9,435 bases of DNA from Acidimicrobiales bacterium (GCA_013002375.1 JABDJW010000361.1:1-9435); one strand, 5' to 3'. Shown: positions 1-8,412, counted from the first letter of the stretch. Notes: generated by a model from the sequence alone, not told the origin. Made by a program: numbers and translations.

Positions 1-33
1 GCCCTGAACGGCGCGCGCCGACGACGGGCGATC

Positions 34-48
34 GGGACCAAGGGCCCT
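34..48 (+). promoter_or_regulatory. DosR/DevR-like operator box upstream of groEL
   Basis: The sequence GGGACCAAGGGCCCT contains the palindrome AGGGCCCT (41-48). It fits the general shape of the mycobacterial DosR/DevR box (GGGACTWWAGTCCC) with three differences over 14 bases: C for T at position 6, G for A at 9 and G for T at 11. A copy with a single difference over 16 bases lies at 3008-3023, in front of acsA. Finding the same rare 16-mer in both main non-coding upstream regions is the main support. Assignment to a DosR-family regulator is inference; another dyad-binding regulator is possible. Confidence 0.55.
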
Positions 49-70
49 GCCTGTCCACGAGCGATGCCGC

Positions 71-76
71 CACGAT
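71..76 (+). promoter_or_regulatory. Candidate -10 element for the groEL unit
   Basis: CACGAT keeps A at position 2 and T at position 6, the two most conserved bases of the actinobacterial -10 (TANNNT). It begins 37 bp after the start of the operator-like box, the same offset as the -10 candidates at 3045 and 8470. Transcription would start near 83, giving a leader of about 58 nt that carries the groEL ribosome-binding site. No good -35 hexamer is seen, which would fit an activator-dependent promoter. No CIRCE/HrcA inverted repeat is visible in the 141 bases before groEL. Confidence 0.4.
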
Positions 77-141
77 GAGGGCCACCGGTGCAGGCGAAGA
101 CCGCCCGATCGGCGATCGAACGAGACGAAGGAACACCACGC

Positions 142-1764
142 ATGGCTGGCCACACACAACTGCTGTTTCGCGACGACGCCCGGGCCAAGCTACTGGCCGG
201 CGCCACTGCGCTGGCCGACGCGGTGCGGCCCACGCTCGGTCCGGAGTCTCGGTCGGTTTTGCTGGCCAAGAAGTTCGGCAATCCCACCATCTGTGACGAC
301 GGTGTCACCATTGCCAAGCAGATCACGCTGCAGGATCCGGAGGAACAGCTGGGCGCGCAGATGCTGCGTCAATCGGCGATCCAGACCGGTGACACGGTCG
401 GCGATGGCACGACGACCTCGACGCTGCTGGCCTACGCCATCTTCCGCGAAGGGCTGCGCAACATCGTCGCCGGCGCCAGCCCGATCGGCCTGAAGCGGGG
501 GCTTGAAAAGGCCACCAAGGCTGCGGTCGAAGCGCTCGCCGAGGTCTCCCGGCCGGTGGCCTCGTTCGAGGACATGGCCCACATCGCCGCGGTGTCGGCT
601 CACGACAATCACGAGATCGGAGAACTGGTGGCCAAGGCGGTCACCGAGGTCGGCGCCGACGGGGTGATCGATGTCGAGGAAGCGAGCGGAACCGAGACCG
701 AGTTGGATCTGGTCGAAGGTATGCGGTTCGACAAGGGGTATCTCTCGCCGTATTTCGTCACCGATCCCGAGGCCATGGAGGCGGTGTTCGAGGATCCGGT
801 CATCCTGATCCACGACAAGAAGATCACTACGATGCAGCCGCTGTTGCCGCTGCTCGAGCTGGTGGTGCAGAACGCACGGCCGCTCATCATCGTGGCGGAG
901 ACGGTCGAAGGTGAGGCCTTGGCCACGTTGGTCGTCAACAAGCTGCGCGGCATCCTGCCGGTGTGTGCCATCAAGGCCCCGGGGTTCGGCGACCGCCGCA
1001 AGGCCATGCTCGGCGATCTGGCGGTATTGACCGGCGGGCGGATCATCTCCGAAGAACTGGGCGACAAGCTCGAGAACGTGGTGCTCGACGATCTGGGCTC
1101 GGCCCACCGGGTGGTGGTCGACGCCGACTCGGCGACCTTCATCGATGGGGCCGGAACGCCCGAGGCGATCGACGGTCGCCGGGCCGAGCTGAAGCGCCTG
1201 ATCGAGAACACCACATCGGATTGGGATCGCGAAAAGCTCGAAGAACGGCTCGCCCGCCTCTCGGGCGGGGTCGCCGTGATCCGGGTGGGGGCGACGTCGG
1301 AGGCCGAGCTGAGCCGCGACAAAGAGGCCTACGACGATGCGATCAACTCGACGCGAGCGGCGGTCGCCGAGGGTGTGGTGCCCGGTGGTGGTGCGGCCCT
1401 CCTGCGGACGCACGACACCATCGACGCATTGGTGCAGTCGTCCGAAGGCGACGAGCGAACCGGGGCCCGCATCATCCGTGACGCCCTTGCCGTGCCGTGT
1501 CGGCAGCTGGCCGAGAACGCGGGCGCCGATCCCGGCGTCGTTGCCGAGAAGGTGCAGGCCGGTACGGGATTCTTCGGCTTCGACGCCCGCAACCGGACGT
1601 ACACCGACCTGGCCGAGTCCGGGATCATCGATGCCACCAAGGTGGTTCGGTCGGCCCTGGAGAATGCGGTCGCGGTCGCCGGAGTACTCTTGCTGACCGA
1701 AGTGACGATGATCGAGGTCGAAGACGCTGAGCCCGCCGCCCCGATGGCTCCACCGATGATGTGA
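142..1764 (+). CDS. groEL: Chaperonin GroEL (Hsp60)
   Basis: ATP-driven cytoplasmic folding chaperonin of 540 residues, the usual family length. The ATP-binding motif GDGTTTSTLL lies at residues 87-96. The apical/intermediate signature EGEALATLVVNKLRG is followed by KAPGFGDRRKAMLGDLA. The hydrolysis Asp (E. coli D398) is kept as D399 in AYDDAINSTRAAVAEG, and EGVVPGGGAALL follows. The ATG at 142 is chosen because GAAGGA (127-132) lies 9 nt upstream and homologs start near MA; an in-frame GTG at 88 would add 18 unlike residues. Oddities: no groES lies next to it on the downstream side, the C-terminus ends EPAAPMAPPMM instead of a GGM-repeat tail, and the strand before D399 is divergent. It may be a secondary, specialised GroEL copy (inference). 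It overlaps the next gene by 4 nt (GTGA) and so heads an operon with two thiol-redox membrane proteins. Confidence 0.96.
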   Translation: MAGHTQLLFRDDARAKLLAGATALADAVRPTLGPESRSVLLAKKFGNPTICDDGVTIAKQITLQDPEEQLGAQMLRQSAIQTGDTVGDGTTTSTLLAYAIFREGLRNIVAGASPIGLKRGLEKATKAAVEALAEVSRPVASFEDMAHIAAVSAHDNHEIGELVAKAVTEVGADGVIDVEEASGTETELDLVEGMRFDKGYLSPYFVTDPEAMEAVFEDPVILIHDKKITTMQPLLPLLELVVQNARPLIIVAETVEGEALATLVVNKLRGILPVCAIKAPGFGDRRKAMLGDLAVLTGGRIISEELGDKLENVVLDDLGSAHRVVVDADSATFIDGAGTPEAIDGRRAELKRLIENTTSDWDREKLEERLARLSGGVAVIRVGATSEAELSRDKEAYDDAINSTRAAVAEGVVPGGGAALLRTHDTIDALVQSSEGDERTGARIIRDALAVPCRQLAENAGADPGVVAEKVQAGTGFFGFDARNRTYTDLAESGIIDATKVVRSALENAVAVAGVLLLTEVTMIEVEDAEPAAPMAPPMM

Positions 1765-2342
1765 GCGCCGATACCGTTGCGAACTTCTTTGCCCTCATCT
1801 TGCTCGGCGCCGTGCTCGGCACGGTCGTGGCTTCGTTGCGCGCCGATGGACGGGCGGCGATTGCCGATGGCGCCTTGCCGTTGCTCGCGGCCGTGGCGGT
1901 CGGAGCGACCGCCGGCAGCCTCTACTTCAGCGAGATCGCGGGCTTCTCGCCATGTGAGTTGTGTTGGATGCAGCGCATCGCGATGTACCCGTTGGCCGTG
2001 ATCGGCGTGATGGCTTGGCTTCGTCGGGAGCGGTGGATGGTGCCCTACGGGTTGGTCATCGCCGCGATGGGCATCGTAGTCTCCGCGTATCACATCCAGC
2101 TGCAGGCCTTCCCCGACCAGGGCACGTTCTGCGACGTCGACAATCCGTGCACCAGTAGCCCGGTCGAAGCCCTGGGCTGGATGACCATCCCGATGATGGC
2201 CTTTGTGTCATTTGCCCTGCTGATCACCATCTCGGTGGTCGCCCTGTCCCAGCAAACCCGAACCCCCACGTCGGAGGACCGTCATGAGCAATCGCCCGAA
2301 CTATGGCAGCAAGAGCGCCCCGCGACCGCGACCCGCCGCTGA
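1761..2342 (+). CDS. DsbB/BdbC-type disulfide bond formation protein
   Basis: Polytopic membrane oxidoreductase that reoxidises a DsbA-like thiol oxidase with quinone; 193 residues. The redox motif CELC (C65, C68) sits in the BdbC-type context PCELCWMQRIAMYP. The second pair is C124 and C130 in the loop CDVDNPC. Hydrophobic segments lie at about 8-26, 38-57, 71-87, 92-112 and 141-163. That is one more N-terminal segment than the four-helix DsbB core, so the N-terminus would lie outside. The GTG start overlaps the groEL stop (GTGA) and has no clear Shine-Dalgarno, suggesting translational coupling. The charged tail after about residue 163 overlaps the next gene by 59 nt. The family is clear from the four cysteines and helix pattern; the partner DsbA is not in the window, although the TlpA-like protein downstream could be a partner (inference). 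Confidence 0.88.
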   Translation: MSADTVANFFALILLGAVLGTVVASLRADGRAAIADGALPLLAAVAVGATAGSLYFSEIAGFSPCELCWMQRIAMYPLAVIGVMAWLRRERWMVPYGLVIAAMGIVVSAYHIQLQAFPDQGTFCDVDNPCTSSPVEALGWMTIPMMAFVSFALLITISVVALSQQTRTPTSEDRHEQSPELWQQERPATATRR

Positions 2343-2970
2343 ATCCGTACCGATCTGGCAACGGCCGATCGTGTGGATCGGCGCCCTGGTCGTCGTCGCA
2401 GCGATCGGCGCGGCGGCCATCGCCGCGACCGGCTCGGACGATGAACCGGCGGTCGATCAGACGGCCTATGCCGAGCTGCTCGGCACGCCGCTGCCGCGCT
2501 TGGCTGAGCCCGACACCAGCGTCGGGACGCCGGCGCCCGGAATCGAGGGAACGACGATGGCCGGCGAGAGCATCGAGTTCACCAGCGGTGATGGCACGGC
2601 CCGGCTCGTCGGCTTCTTCGCCCACTGGTGTCCGGTGTGTCAGCGCGAAGTGCCGGTCGTCGTCGACTGGCTGAGCAACAGGCAAATGCCGGCCGGTGTC
2701 GAAATCCTGGCCGTGTCGACGTCGGTGGATCCCGACGGCCAGAACTACCCACCGTCGAGCTGGTTCGAACGCGAGAACTGGCCCACGTCGGTCATTCGAG
2801 ACACCTCCGAGAGTGACCTGGCCACCGGCTTTGGTCTGCCCGGCTACCCGTATTGGGTTGCGATCGACGCGGCGGGCAATGTGGCGGCCCGGGTCTCGGG
2901 CGCCCTGGACCCGACCGGGCTCGACGCGCTCCTCGCCGTGATCACGCCGGCCGCGGGCGCCGAGGAATAG
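2284..2970 (+). CDS. Membrane-anchored TlpA/ResA-like thioredoxin-fold protein
   Basis: Extracytoplasmic thiol-disulfide oxidoreductase of 228 residues. It has a short basic, Pro-rich cytoplasmic N-terminus, one anchor helix (about 28-48), a linker, and then a TlpA-type domain from about residue 80. The active site is WCPVC (C116, C119), preceded by GFFAH, and the cis-Pro region GLPGYPYWVAID includes P189. The insert between the CXXC and cis-Pro (about 147-170) is longer than in plain thioredoxin, as in TlpA/ResA proteins. The start ATG has an excellent ribosome site, GGAGGA at 2273-2278, 5 nt away and inside the preceding dsbB-like gene. Pairing with DsbB suggests extracytoplasmic protein thiol control or cytochrome-c-type cysteine reduction; no cytochrome maturation gene is in the window to decide. 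It is the last gene of the groEL unit. Confidence 0.87.
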   Translation: MSNRPNYGSKSAPRPRPAAESVPIWQRPIVWIGALVVVAAIGAAAIAATGSDDEPAVDQTAYAELLGTPLPRLAEPDTSVGTPAPGIEGTTMAGESIEFTSGDGTARLVGFFAHWCPVCQREVPVVVDWLSNRQMPAGVEILAVSTSVDPDGQNYPPSSWFERENWPTSVIRDTSESDLATGFGLPGYPYWVAIDAAGNVAARVSGALDPTGLDALLAVITPAAGAEE

Positions 2971-2992
2971 GGCGCGGTCCGCCGGGCCAGGT

Positions 2993-3008
2993 CGCTTCGG
3001 CCAAAGCG
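2993..3008. repeat. Imperfect 16-bp dyad between tlpA-like gene and acsA
   Basis: CGCTTCGGCCAAAGCG is an inverted repeat with one mismatched pair (7 of 8). It could be the stem of a weak hairpin after the tlpA-like gene, but there is no T-run. It could also be an accessory operator half next to the box at 3008. It overlaps the first base of that box. Weak evidence either way. Confidence 0.3.
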
Positions 3009-3022
3009 GGACTAAGGGCCCT
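3008..3022 (+). promoter_or_regulatory. DosR/DevR-like operator box upstream of acsA
   Basis: GGGACTAAGGGCCCT matches the DosR/DevR consensus GGGACTWWAGTCCC at 12 of 14 positions; over 16 bases it differs from the groEL box (34-49) by a single T/C. The box is centred 42.5 bp before the predicted leaderless start at 3057, the position expected for a class II activator touching the -35 region, as described for DevR at mycobacterial promoters. The match is seen directly; the identity of the regulator is inferred. Confidence 0.6.
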
Positions 3023-3044
3023 GGGCTGACCGGCCGGCGTGCCC

Positions 3045-3050
3045 GATAGT
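3045..3050 (+). promoter_or_regulatory. -10 element of a leaderless acsA promoter
   Basis: GATAGT is a good match to the actinobacterial -10 (TANNNT). Six bases (CGAGGC) separate it from GTG at 3057, so transcription would begin at, or within a base of, the start codon, giving a leaderless mRNA. The -35 position (about 3022-3027, TGGGCT) does not resemble TTGACA, consistent with reliance on the activator box just upstream. Confidence 0.55.
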
Positions 3051-3056
3051 CGAGGC

Positions 3057-4840
<1,784 letters not shown>

Positions 4841-4844
<4 letters not shown>

Positions 4845-5851
4845 CGGCGATCACGAACGAAGTGTTGGCCGAGTTGGGTCCGGGCTTGCTCGCCGACATG
4901 ATTCGGGTGCGCGAGTTCGAAGAACGCTGCGCGCAGCTCTACGGCGAGACCAAGATCCGTGGCTTCCTGCACCTGTACATCGGTGAGGAAGCAGTCGCGG
5001 CCGGGGTGCTGCATTGCCTCGAGCCCGACGACGCGGTGCTGGCGACCTACCGCGAACACGGCCACGCCCTGCTCCGCGGCCTTTCGGCGCGATCGATCAT
5101 GGCCGAGATGTTCGGCCGGCGCGAGGGCTGCTCGGGCGGTCGGGGCGGATCGATGCATCTGTTCGACGCCAGCCTGGGGTTCTTCGGGGGCAACGCGATC
5201 GTCGGGGGTCACCTTCCGGTCGCGGTCGGCTTGGGTCTGGCGGCCCAGATGCAGAAGCAGGATCGGGTCACTGCCTGCTTCTTCGGGGAAGGGGCGATGG
5301 CCGAAGGCGAGTTCCACGAGGCGATGAACCTCGCCGCGCTCTGGAATGCCCCGGTGCTGTTCTGCTGCGAGAACAACCGATACGCGATGGGGACGTCGCT
5401 CGAGACCTCGGAATCGGAGACCAATCTGGCCATCAAAGCGGCCTCCTACGAGATGCCGGCCTGGACGGTCGACGGCATGGACGTGCTCGCGGTCCGAGCG
5501 GCCACCGAGCGGGCGCTGACGCTGATCCGGGCCGGCGGTGGTCCGGTCTTCCTCGAGCTGCAGACGTACCGGTTCCGGGCCCACTCGATGTTCGATCCCG
5601 ACAAGTATCGCGATCCGGCCGAAGTGGAGGTGTGGCGGACCCGCGACCCGATCGCCACCTTCGGGCAGGCCCTCATCGCCGACGGGATCCTGACCACCGA
5701 GGAGATCGAGTCGATTCAGCAGGCTGCGGTGGCCGAGGTCGATGATGCCGTGGCCTTCGCCGATGCCGGCACGCTGGAGCCGATCGAAGAACTGGCGCGC
5801 CATGTCTACCGTCGGGTTGATGGAGTTCAGGCGGCGGAGGTGCAGCGATGA
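4841..5851 (+). CDS. pdhA: 2-oxoacid (pyruvate-type) dehydrogenase E1 component, alpha subunit
   Basis: Thiamine-diphosphate decarboxylase subunit acting with the beta subunit downstream; 336 residues, normal for the heterotetrameric E1 alpha family. Diagnostic stretches: RGFLHLYIGEEAVAAG, TYREHGHALLRG (H75 region), GRGGSMHLFD, the diphosphate motif 149-179 ending CENNRYAMGTS, VDGMDV, and QTYRFRAHSMFDPDKYRDP. These resemble pyruvate dehydrogenase E1 alpha; acetoin dehydrogenase AcoA is the close alternative and sequence alone does not settle the substrate. Oddity: the canonical GDG opening the ThDP motif is GEG here (E150), a conservative change of a metal ligand. The GTG start overlaps the acsA stop, with GAGGGAG (4827-4833) 7 nt upstream. 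Confidence 0.9.
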
Positions 5852-6858
5852 CCACCGCCACCGAGAACGAGCCGACCGATACGGTCACCATGTCGTACGT
5901 GGAGGCGTTGCGGGAGGCCCACCGCGAGGCCCTGGCCACCGACGAGCGGGTGTTCGTGATGGGGGAGGACGTCGCCGACTACGGCAGCACCTACGGCGCC
6001 ACCCGCGGCCTGCACGAGGAATTCGGGTCCGACCGCGTTCGCAACACGCCGCTGTCCGAGTCGGGTTTCGTCGGCGCCGGAATCGGCGCAGCGCTCGGTG
6101 GCATGCGGCCGATCGTCGAGATCATGACCGTGAACTTCTCGATGTTGGCGCTGGACCAACTGGTGAATACCGCGGCGACCTACCTGCACATGTCGGGTGG
6201 GCAGTGCAACGTTCCGCTCGTGGTCCGGATGGCGACCGGCGCCGGCCGGCAGCTCGCAGCCCAGCACTCCCACAGCCTCGAATGCTGGTACGCCCATGTG
6301 CCCGGGCTCCGGGTGATCATGCCGGCGACGGTCACCGACGCTCGACACATGTTGCGCACCGCGCTGGCCGACCCCGACCCCGTGATCATGTTCGAGCACG
6401 CCACGCTGTACGCGGCCAAGGGCTCGGTCGATGCGGATGCGGTCGACATCGATACTGCTGCCGTCCGGCGGGCGGGCACGGATCTGTCGATCATCACCTG
6501 GGGCGGCTGCCTGCCCAAGGCCCTGGAGGCAGCCGATGCCCTGGCCTCCGACGGCGTCCAGACCGAAGTGCTCGATCTCCGCAGTCTCCGGCCCCTCGAC
6601 ACGCCGGCGATTCTGGCCAGCGTGTCCAAGACGCGGCGGGCCCTCGTCGTGGACGAAGGCTGGCGTACCGCCGGCCTCTCGGCCGAGATCAGCGCTCGAA
6701 TCCACGAGGCCTGCTTCGCCGATCTGGCCGCGCCCGTCGGTCGGGTCTGCACCGCCGAGGTGCCGATTCCCTACGCAAGCCATCTGGAGATCGCTGCATT
6801 GCCCCAGGTCGACGACATCATCGCCGGCGCCAAGGAGGTGCTCGGCCATGGCCGCTGA
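5848..6858 (+). CDS. pdhB: 2-oxoacid (pyruvate-type) dehydrogenase E1 component, beta subunit
   Basis: Beta half of the E1 heterotetramer; 336 residues. It shows MSYVEALREAH near the N-terminus, MGEDVADYGSTYG, the ThDP-contacting ESGFVGAGIGAALGGMRPIVE (E71), GAGRQLAAQHSHS with the conserved H140, HVPGLRVIMPAT, FEHATLYAAKG, and a transketolase C-terminal domain with LRSLRPLD and VDEGWRTAG. The ATG start overlaps the E1 alpha stop (ATGA) and has GGAGG (5836-5840) 7 nt upstream; M15 (5890) is a less likely start. Like the alpha subunit, it fits pyruvate or acetoin dehydrogenase. Its 11-nt overlap with the E2 gene implies coordinated translation of complex subunits. I see no key residue missing. 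Confidence 0.91.
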   Translation: MTTATENEPTDTVTMSYVEALREAHREALATDERVFVMGEDVADYGSTYGATRGLHEEFGSDRVRNTPLSESGFVGAGIGAALGGMRPIVEIMTVNFSMLALDQLVNTAATYLHMSGGQCNVPLVVRMATGAGRQLAAQHSHSLECWYAHVPGLRVIMPATVTDARHMLRTALADPDPVIMFEHATLYAAKGSVDADAVDIDTAAVRRAGTDLSIITWGGCLPKALEAADALASDGVQTEVLDLRSLRPLDTPAILASVSKTRRALVVDEGWRTAGLSAEISARIHEACFADLAAPVGRVCTAEVPIPYASHLEIAALPQVDDIIAGAKEVLGHGR

Positions 6859-8092
6859 AACCGCCCGTCTCATCGACTTCAAGCTCCCTTCGCTCGGGTC
6901 CGACATGGATCAGGGCACGATCATCGCCTGGCGGGTTGCGGTCGGCGACACCGTGGCCAAGGGCGACGTGTTACTCGAGGTCGATACCGAGAAGTCCGAC
7001 ATCGACGTCGAGGTGTGGCACGACGGGGTGATCGCGGAGATCTTGGTCGAACCCGGCCAAGAGGTTCCCGTCGGCGCGGTGCTGGCCCGGTTGACCGTAG
7101 ACGCGGACGCCGCCGCCGACGCCGCTGCCGAACCGGGCGCTGGGCCCGATGGTGGGCCCGATGGTCGGCCCGGTGGTGGGCTCGGTGGCGAGGCGGCCCC
7201 GGAGCCCGCAGAGCCGGTCACGCCCACTGCGGCCCCGGCCGTCGTGGACGCCGTCCCGGAGCGATCGCCCGCTGGCCCCGCAAGGGCCGGCGCCTCGGTC
7301 GATCCAGTACCCGACCCCCGGCTCGTGTACTGGCCGAGCCCATCGCCATCATCGACGGCCTCACCGGTGCCGCCGGTCGTGACGACGCCGGCTTCGAAAG
7401 GAGCTGCTCCGACCGACCGGGCGGCCCGACGGCAGGCCGCGGTGGCAGCCCTGATGGAACGGGCCAACCGCGAGATCCCGCACTTCCACCTCGCCCGTGA
7501 TCTTGATGTGACCGACGCAATGCAGTGGCTCGAAGCGCACAATGCGTCGGCGCCGCCGCCGGACCGGATTCTTCCGGCTGCAGTGTTGCTCTGGGCCGTC
7601 GCCCAGGCCGCGCACCGGCAACCAGCGGTGAACGGAACATGGTCGGAGGGTGCCCAGCCCTCCGACCATGTCCAGCTCGGCGTCGCAGTGCACTTGCGCG
7701 GCGGCGGCTTGGTGACCCCGGTGTTGCCCGCGGCCGAGGAAATGACGCTGGGTGATCTGATGGGAGGCCTACGCGACATGGTCGGCCGGGCCCGTGCCGG
7801 CCGACTGAACAGCTCGGATACAACGCCGGCCACGCTCACCGTGACCAATGTCGGCGATGGCGAAGCCGACGCCGTGTTCGGCGTGATCCGCCCGCCTCAG
7901 CTCGGGCTGGTCGGATTCGGCCGTATCGCGCCTCGTGCGGTCGTGATCGATGGGGCCGTTGTGCCTCGGACGATCGTGACCGCCACGCTGAGCGCGGACC
8001 ACCGGGCCGTCAACGGCCATGCCGGGGCCGCGTTCCTCGATGCCCTGGCCACGGTCCTGTCCAACCCTGAGGAGTTTGCCCATGAGCACTGA
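6848..8092 (+). CDS. pdhC: 2-oxoacid dehydrogenase E2 (lipoyl acyltransferase), atypical
   Basis: Core acyltransferase that takes an acyl group from E1 on its lipoyl arm; 414 residues. One lipoyl domain spans residues 8-84 with lipoyl-lysine K49 in DTEKSDI. A long Ala/Pro/Gly/Ser linker (about 85-190) follows, then the catalytic domain from about 190 (IPHFHLARDLDVT, LGVAVHLRGGGLVTPVL, PPQLGLVGFGRI, SADHRAVNGHAGAAFL). Two oddities: I find no peripheral subunit-binding domain (the usual G-T-G-x-x-GRI element is absent in all three forward frames of the linker), and the catalytic DHRxxDG motif is DHRAVNG, with H385 kept but Asn at 389. The start ATG has a strong AGGAGGT (6833-6839). No E3 gene is in the window. 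The gene contains a 12-bp tandem repeat and a perfect 14-bp inverted repeat. Confidence 0.9.
   Translation: MAAETARLIDFKLPSLGSDMDQGTIIAWRVAVGDTVAKGDVLLEVDTEKSDIDVEVWHDGVIAEILVEPGQEVPVGAVLARLTVDADAAADAAAEPGAGPDGGPDGRPGGGLGGEAAPEPAEPVTPTAAPAVVDAVPERSPAGPARAGASVDPVPDPRLVYWPSPSPSSTASPVPPVVTTPASKGAAPTDRAARRQAAVAALMERANREIPHFHLARDLDVTDAMQWLEAHNASAPPPDRILPAAVLLWAVAQAAHRQPAVNGTWSEGAQPSDHVQLGVAVHLRGGGLVTPVLPAAEEMTLGDLMGGLRDMVGRARAGRLNSSDTTPATLTVTNVGDGEADAVFGVIRPPQLGLVGFGRIAPRAVVIDGAVVPRTIVTATLSADHRAVNGHAGAAFLDALATVLSNPEEFAHEH
7142..7189 (+). repeat. Four 12-bp tandem repeats in the E2 linker
   Basis: Four consecutive 12-bp units follow the pattern GGGCCCGATGGT. The first two (7142-7165) are identical and the third and fourth (7166-7189) have diverged. 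They encode GPDG-GPDG-RPGG-GLGG within the flexible linker after the lipoyl domain. The period is a multiple of three, so copy-number change would keep the frame and only alter linker length. Confidence 0.85.
7637..7671. repeat. Perfect 14-bp inverted repeat inside the E2 gene
   Basis: The arms ACATGGTCGGAGGG (7637-7650) and CCCTCCGACCATGT (7658-7671) are exact reverse complements separated by 7 nt (TGCCCAG). They encode part of the E2 catalytic domain (about residues 264-275, W S E G A Q P S D H V). No T-run follows, so it is not a standard intrinsic terminator. Possible roles are an mRNA processing or stability hairpin, or a protein-binding dyad; none can be shown from sequence alone. Confidence 0.9.
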
Positions 8093-8360
8093 TGCCCCGA
8101 CGTCCGAACCGGCCGACTACCGGGCGGTCATCATCGAATCGATCTGCAAGGTGGCCCCCGACATCGACACCGCGGAGCTGGAGGCGACCGACCAGGACGA
8201 GGTGCTGGCCGATTCCTTCGAACTCGACTCGATGGACACATTGAACATCGCCGCCGCGGTGTACGAGAAGACCGGAATCGACATTCCCGAAGCCGACTAC
8301 CACCACCTCGAGACGCTGGCGTCCTTCGAGGCCTACCTGCGAAGCAACGCGCCCTCCTGA
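8082..8360 (+). CDS. Small acyl carrier protein (phosphopantetheine-binding)
   Basis: Acidic 92-residue four-helix carrier protein. The phosphopantetheine attachment serine is S50 in ELDSMDTLNI, the ACP-type DS[LM] motif at the start of helix 2. It is followed by AAAVYEKTGIDIPEADYHHLETLASFEAYL, the normal helix 2 to helix 4 spacing. The ATG overlaps the E2 stop by 11 nt, the same overlap as E1 beta/E2, and has TGAGGAG (8068-8074) 7 nt upstream, so it is translated with the complex. An ACP is not a component of standard pyruvate dehydrogenase operons. It could accept acetyl groups from E2 or from AcsA, or serve an unrelated acyl pathway. The ACP fold assignment is firm; its partner is inference. 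It is probably the last gene of this unit. Confidence 0.9.
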   Translation: MSTDAPTSEPADYRAVIIESICKVAPDIDTAELEATDQDEVLADSFELDSMDTLNIAAAVYEKTGIDIPEADYHHLETLASFEAYLRSNAPS

Positions 8361-8412
8361 CCGGCGCGGCCAGGGTTCGGCGATCCGGGCGGGCCGATCC
8401 CAACGGGGGACA

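Noticed and set aside
9..20. Perfect palindrome CGGCGCGCGCCG near the window start
   Set aside because: A pure G/C alternating palindrome is easily expected at this base composition and no T-run follows; it could be the end of an upstream terminator, but this cannot be supported.
88..141. GTG at 88 as an upstream start for groEL
   Set aside because: It adds 18 residues unlike the GroEL N-terminus; ATG 142 has GAAGGA at 9 nt and gives the expected family start.
190..1413. Long minus-strand open frame opposite groEL (407 codons)
   Set aside because: It is a high-GC shadow of the clear groEL gene; its protein is rich in Arg, His and Asp with no recognisable domain. The same applies to the minus-strand frames at 3012-4553, 4640-5803, 5827-6906 and 8131-9423.
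2524..2538. GGGACGCCGGCGCCC as another operator box
   Set aside because: It lies inside the tlpA-like coding region, its arm spacing differs from the other boxes, and it is explained by GC-rich codons.
3039..3056. GTG at 3039 as the acsA start
   Set aside because: It would lie upstream of the -10-like GATAGT and has no ribosome site; homology begins after GTG 3057. Not strictly excluded.
8361..8412. Terminator after the ACP gene
   Set aside because: Only short G/C-rich pairings are seen, with no stable stem and no T-run.
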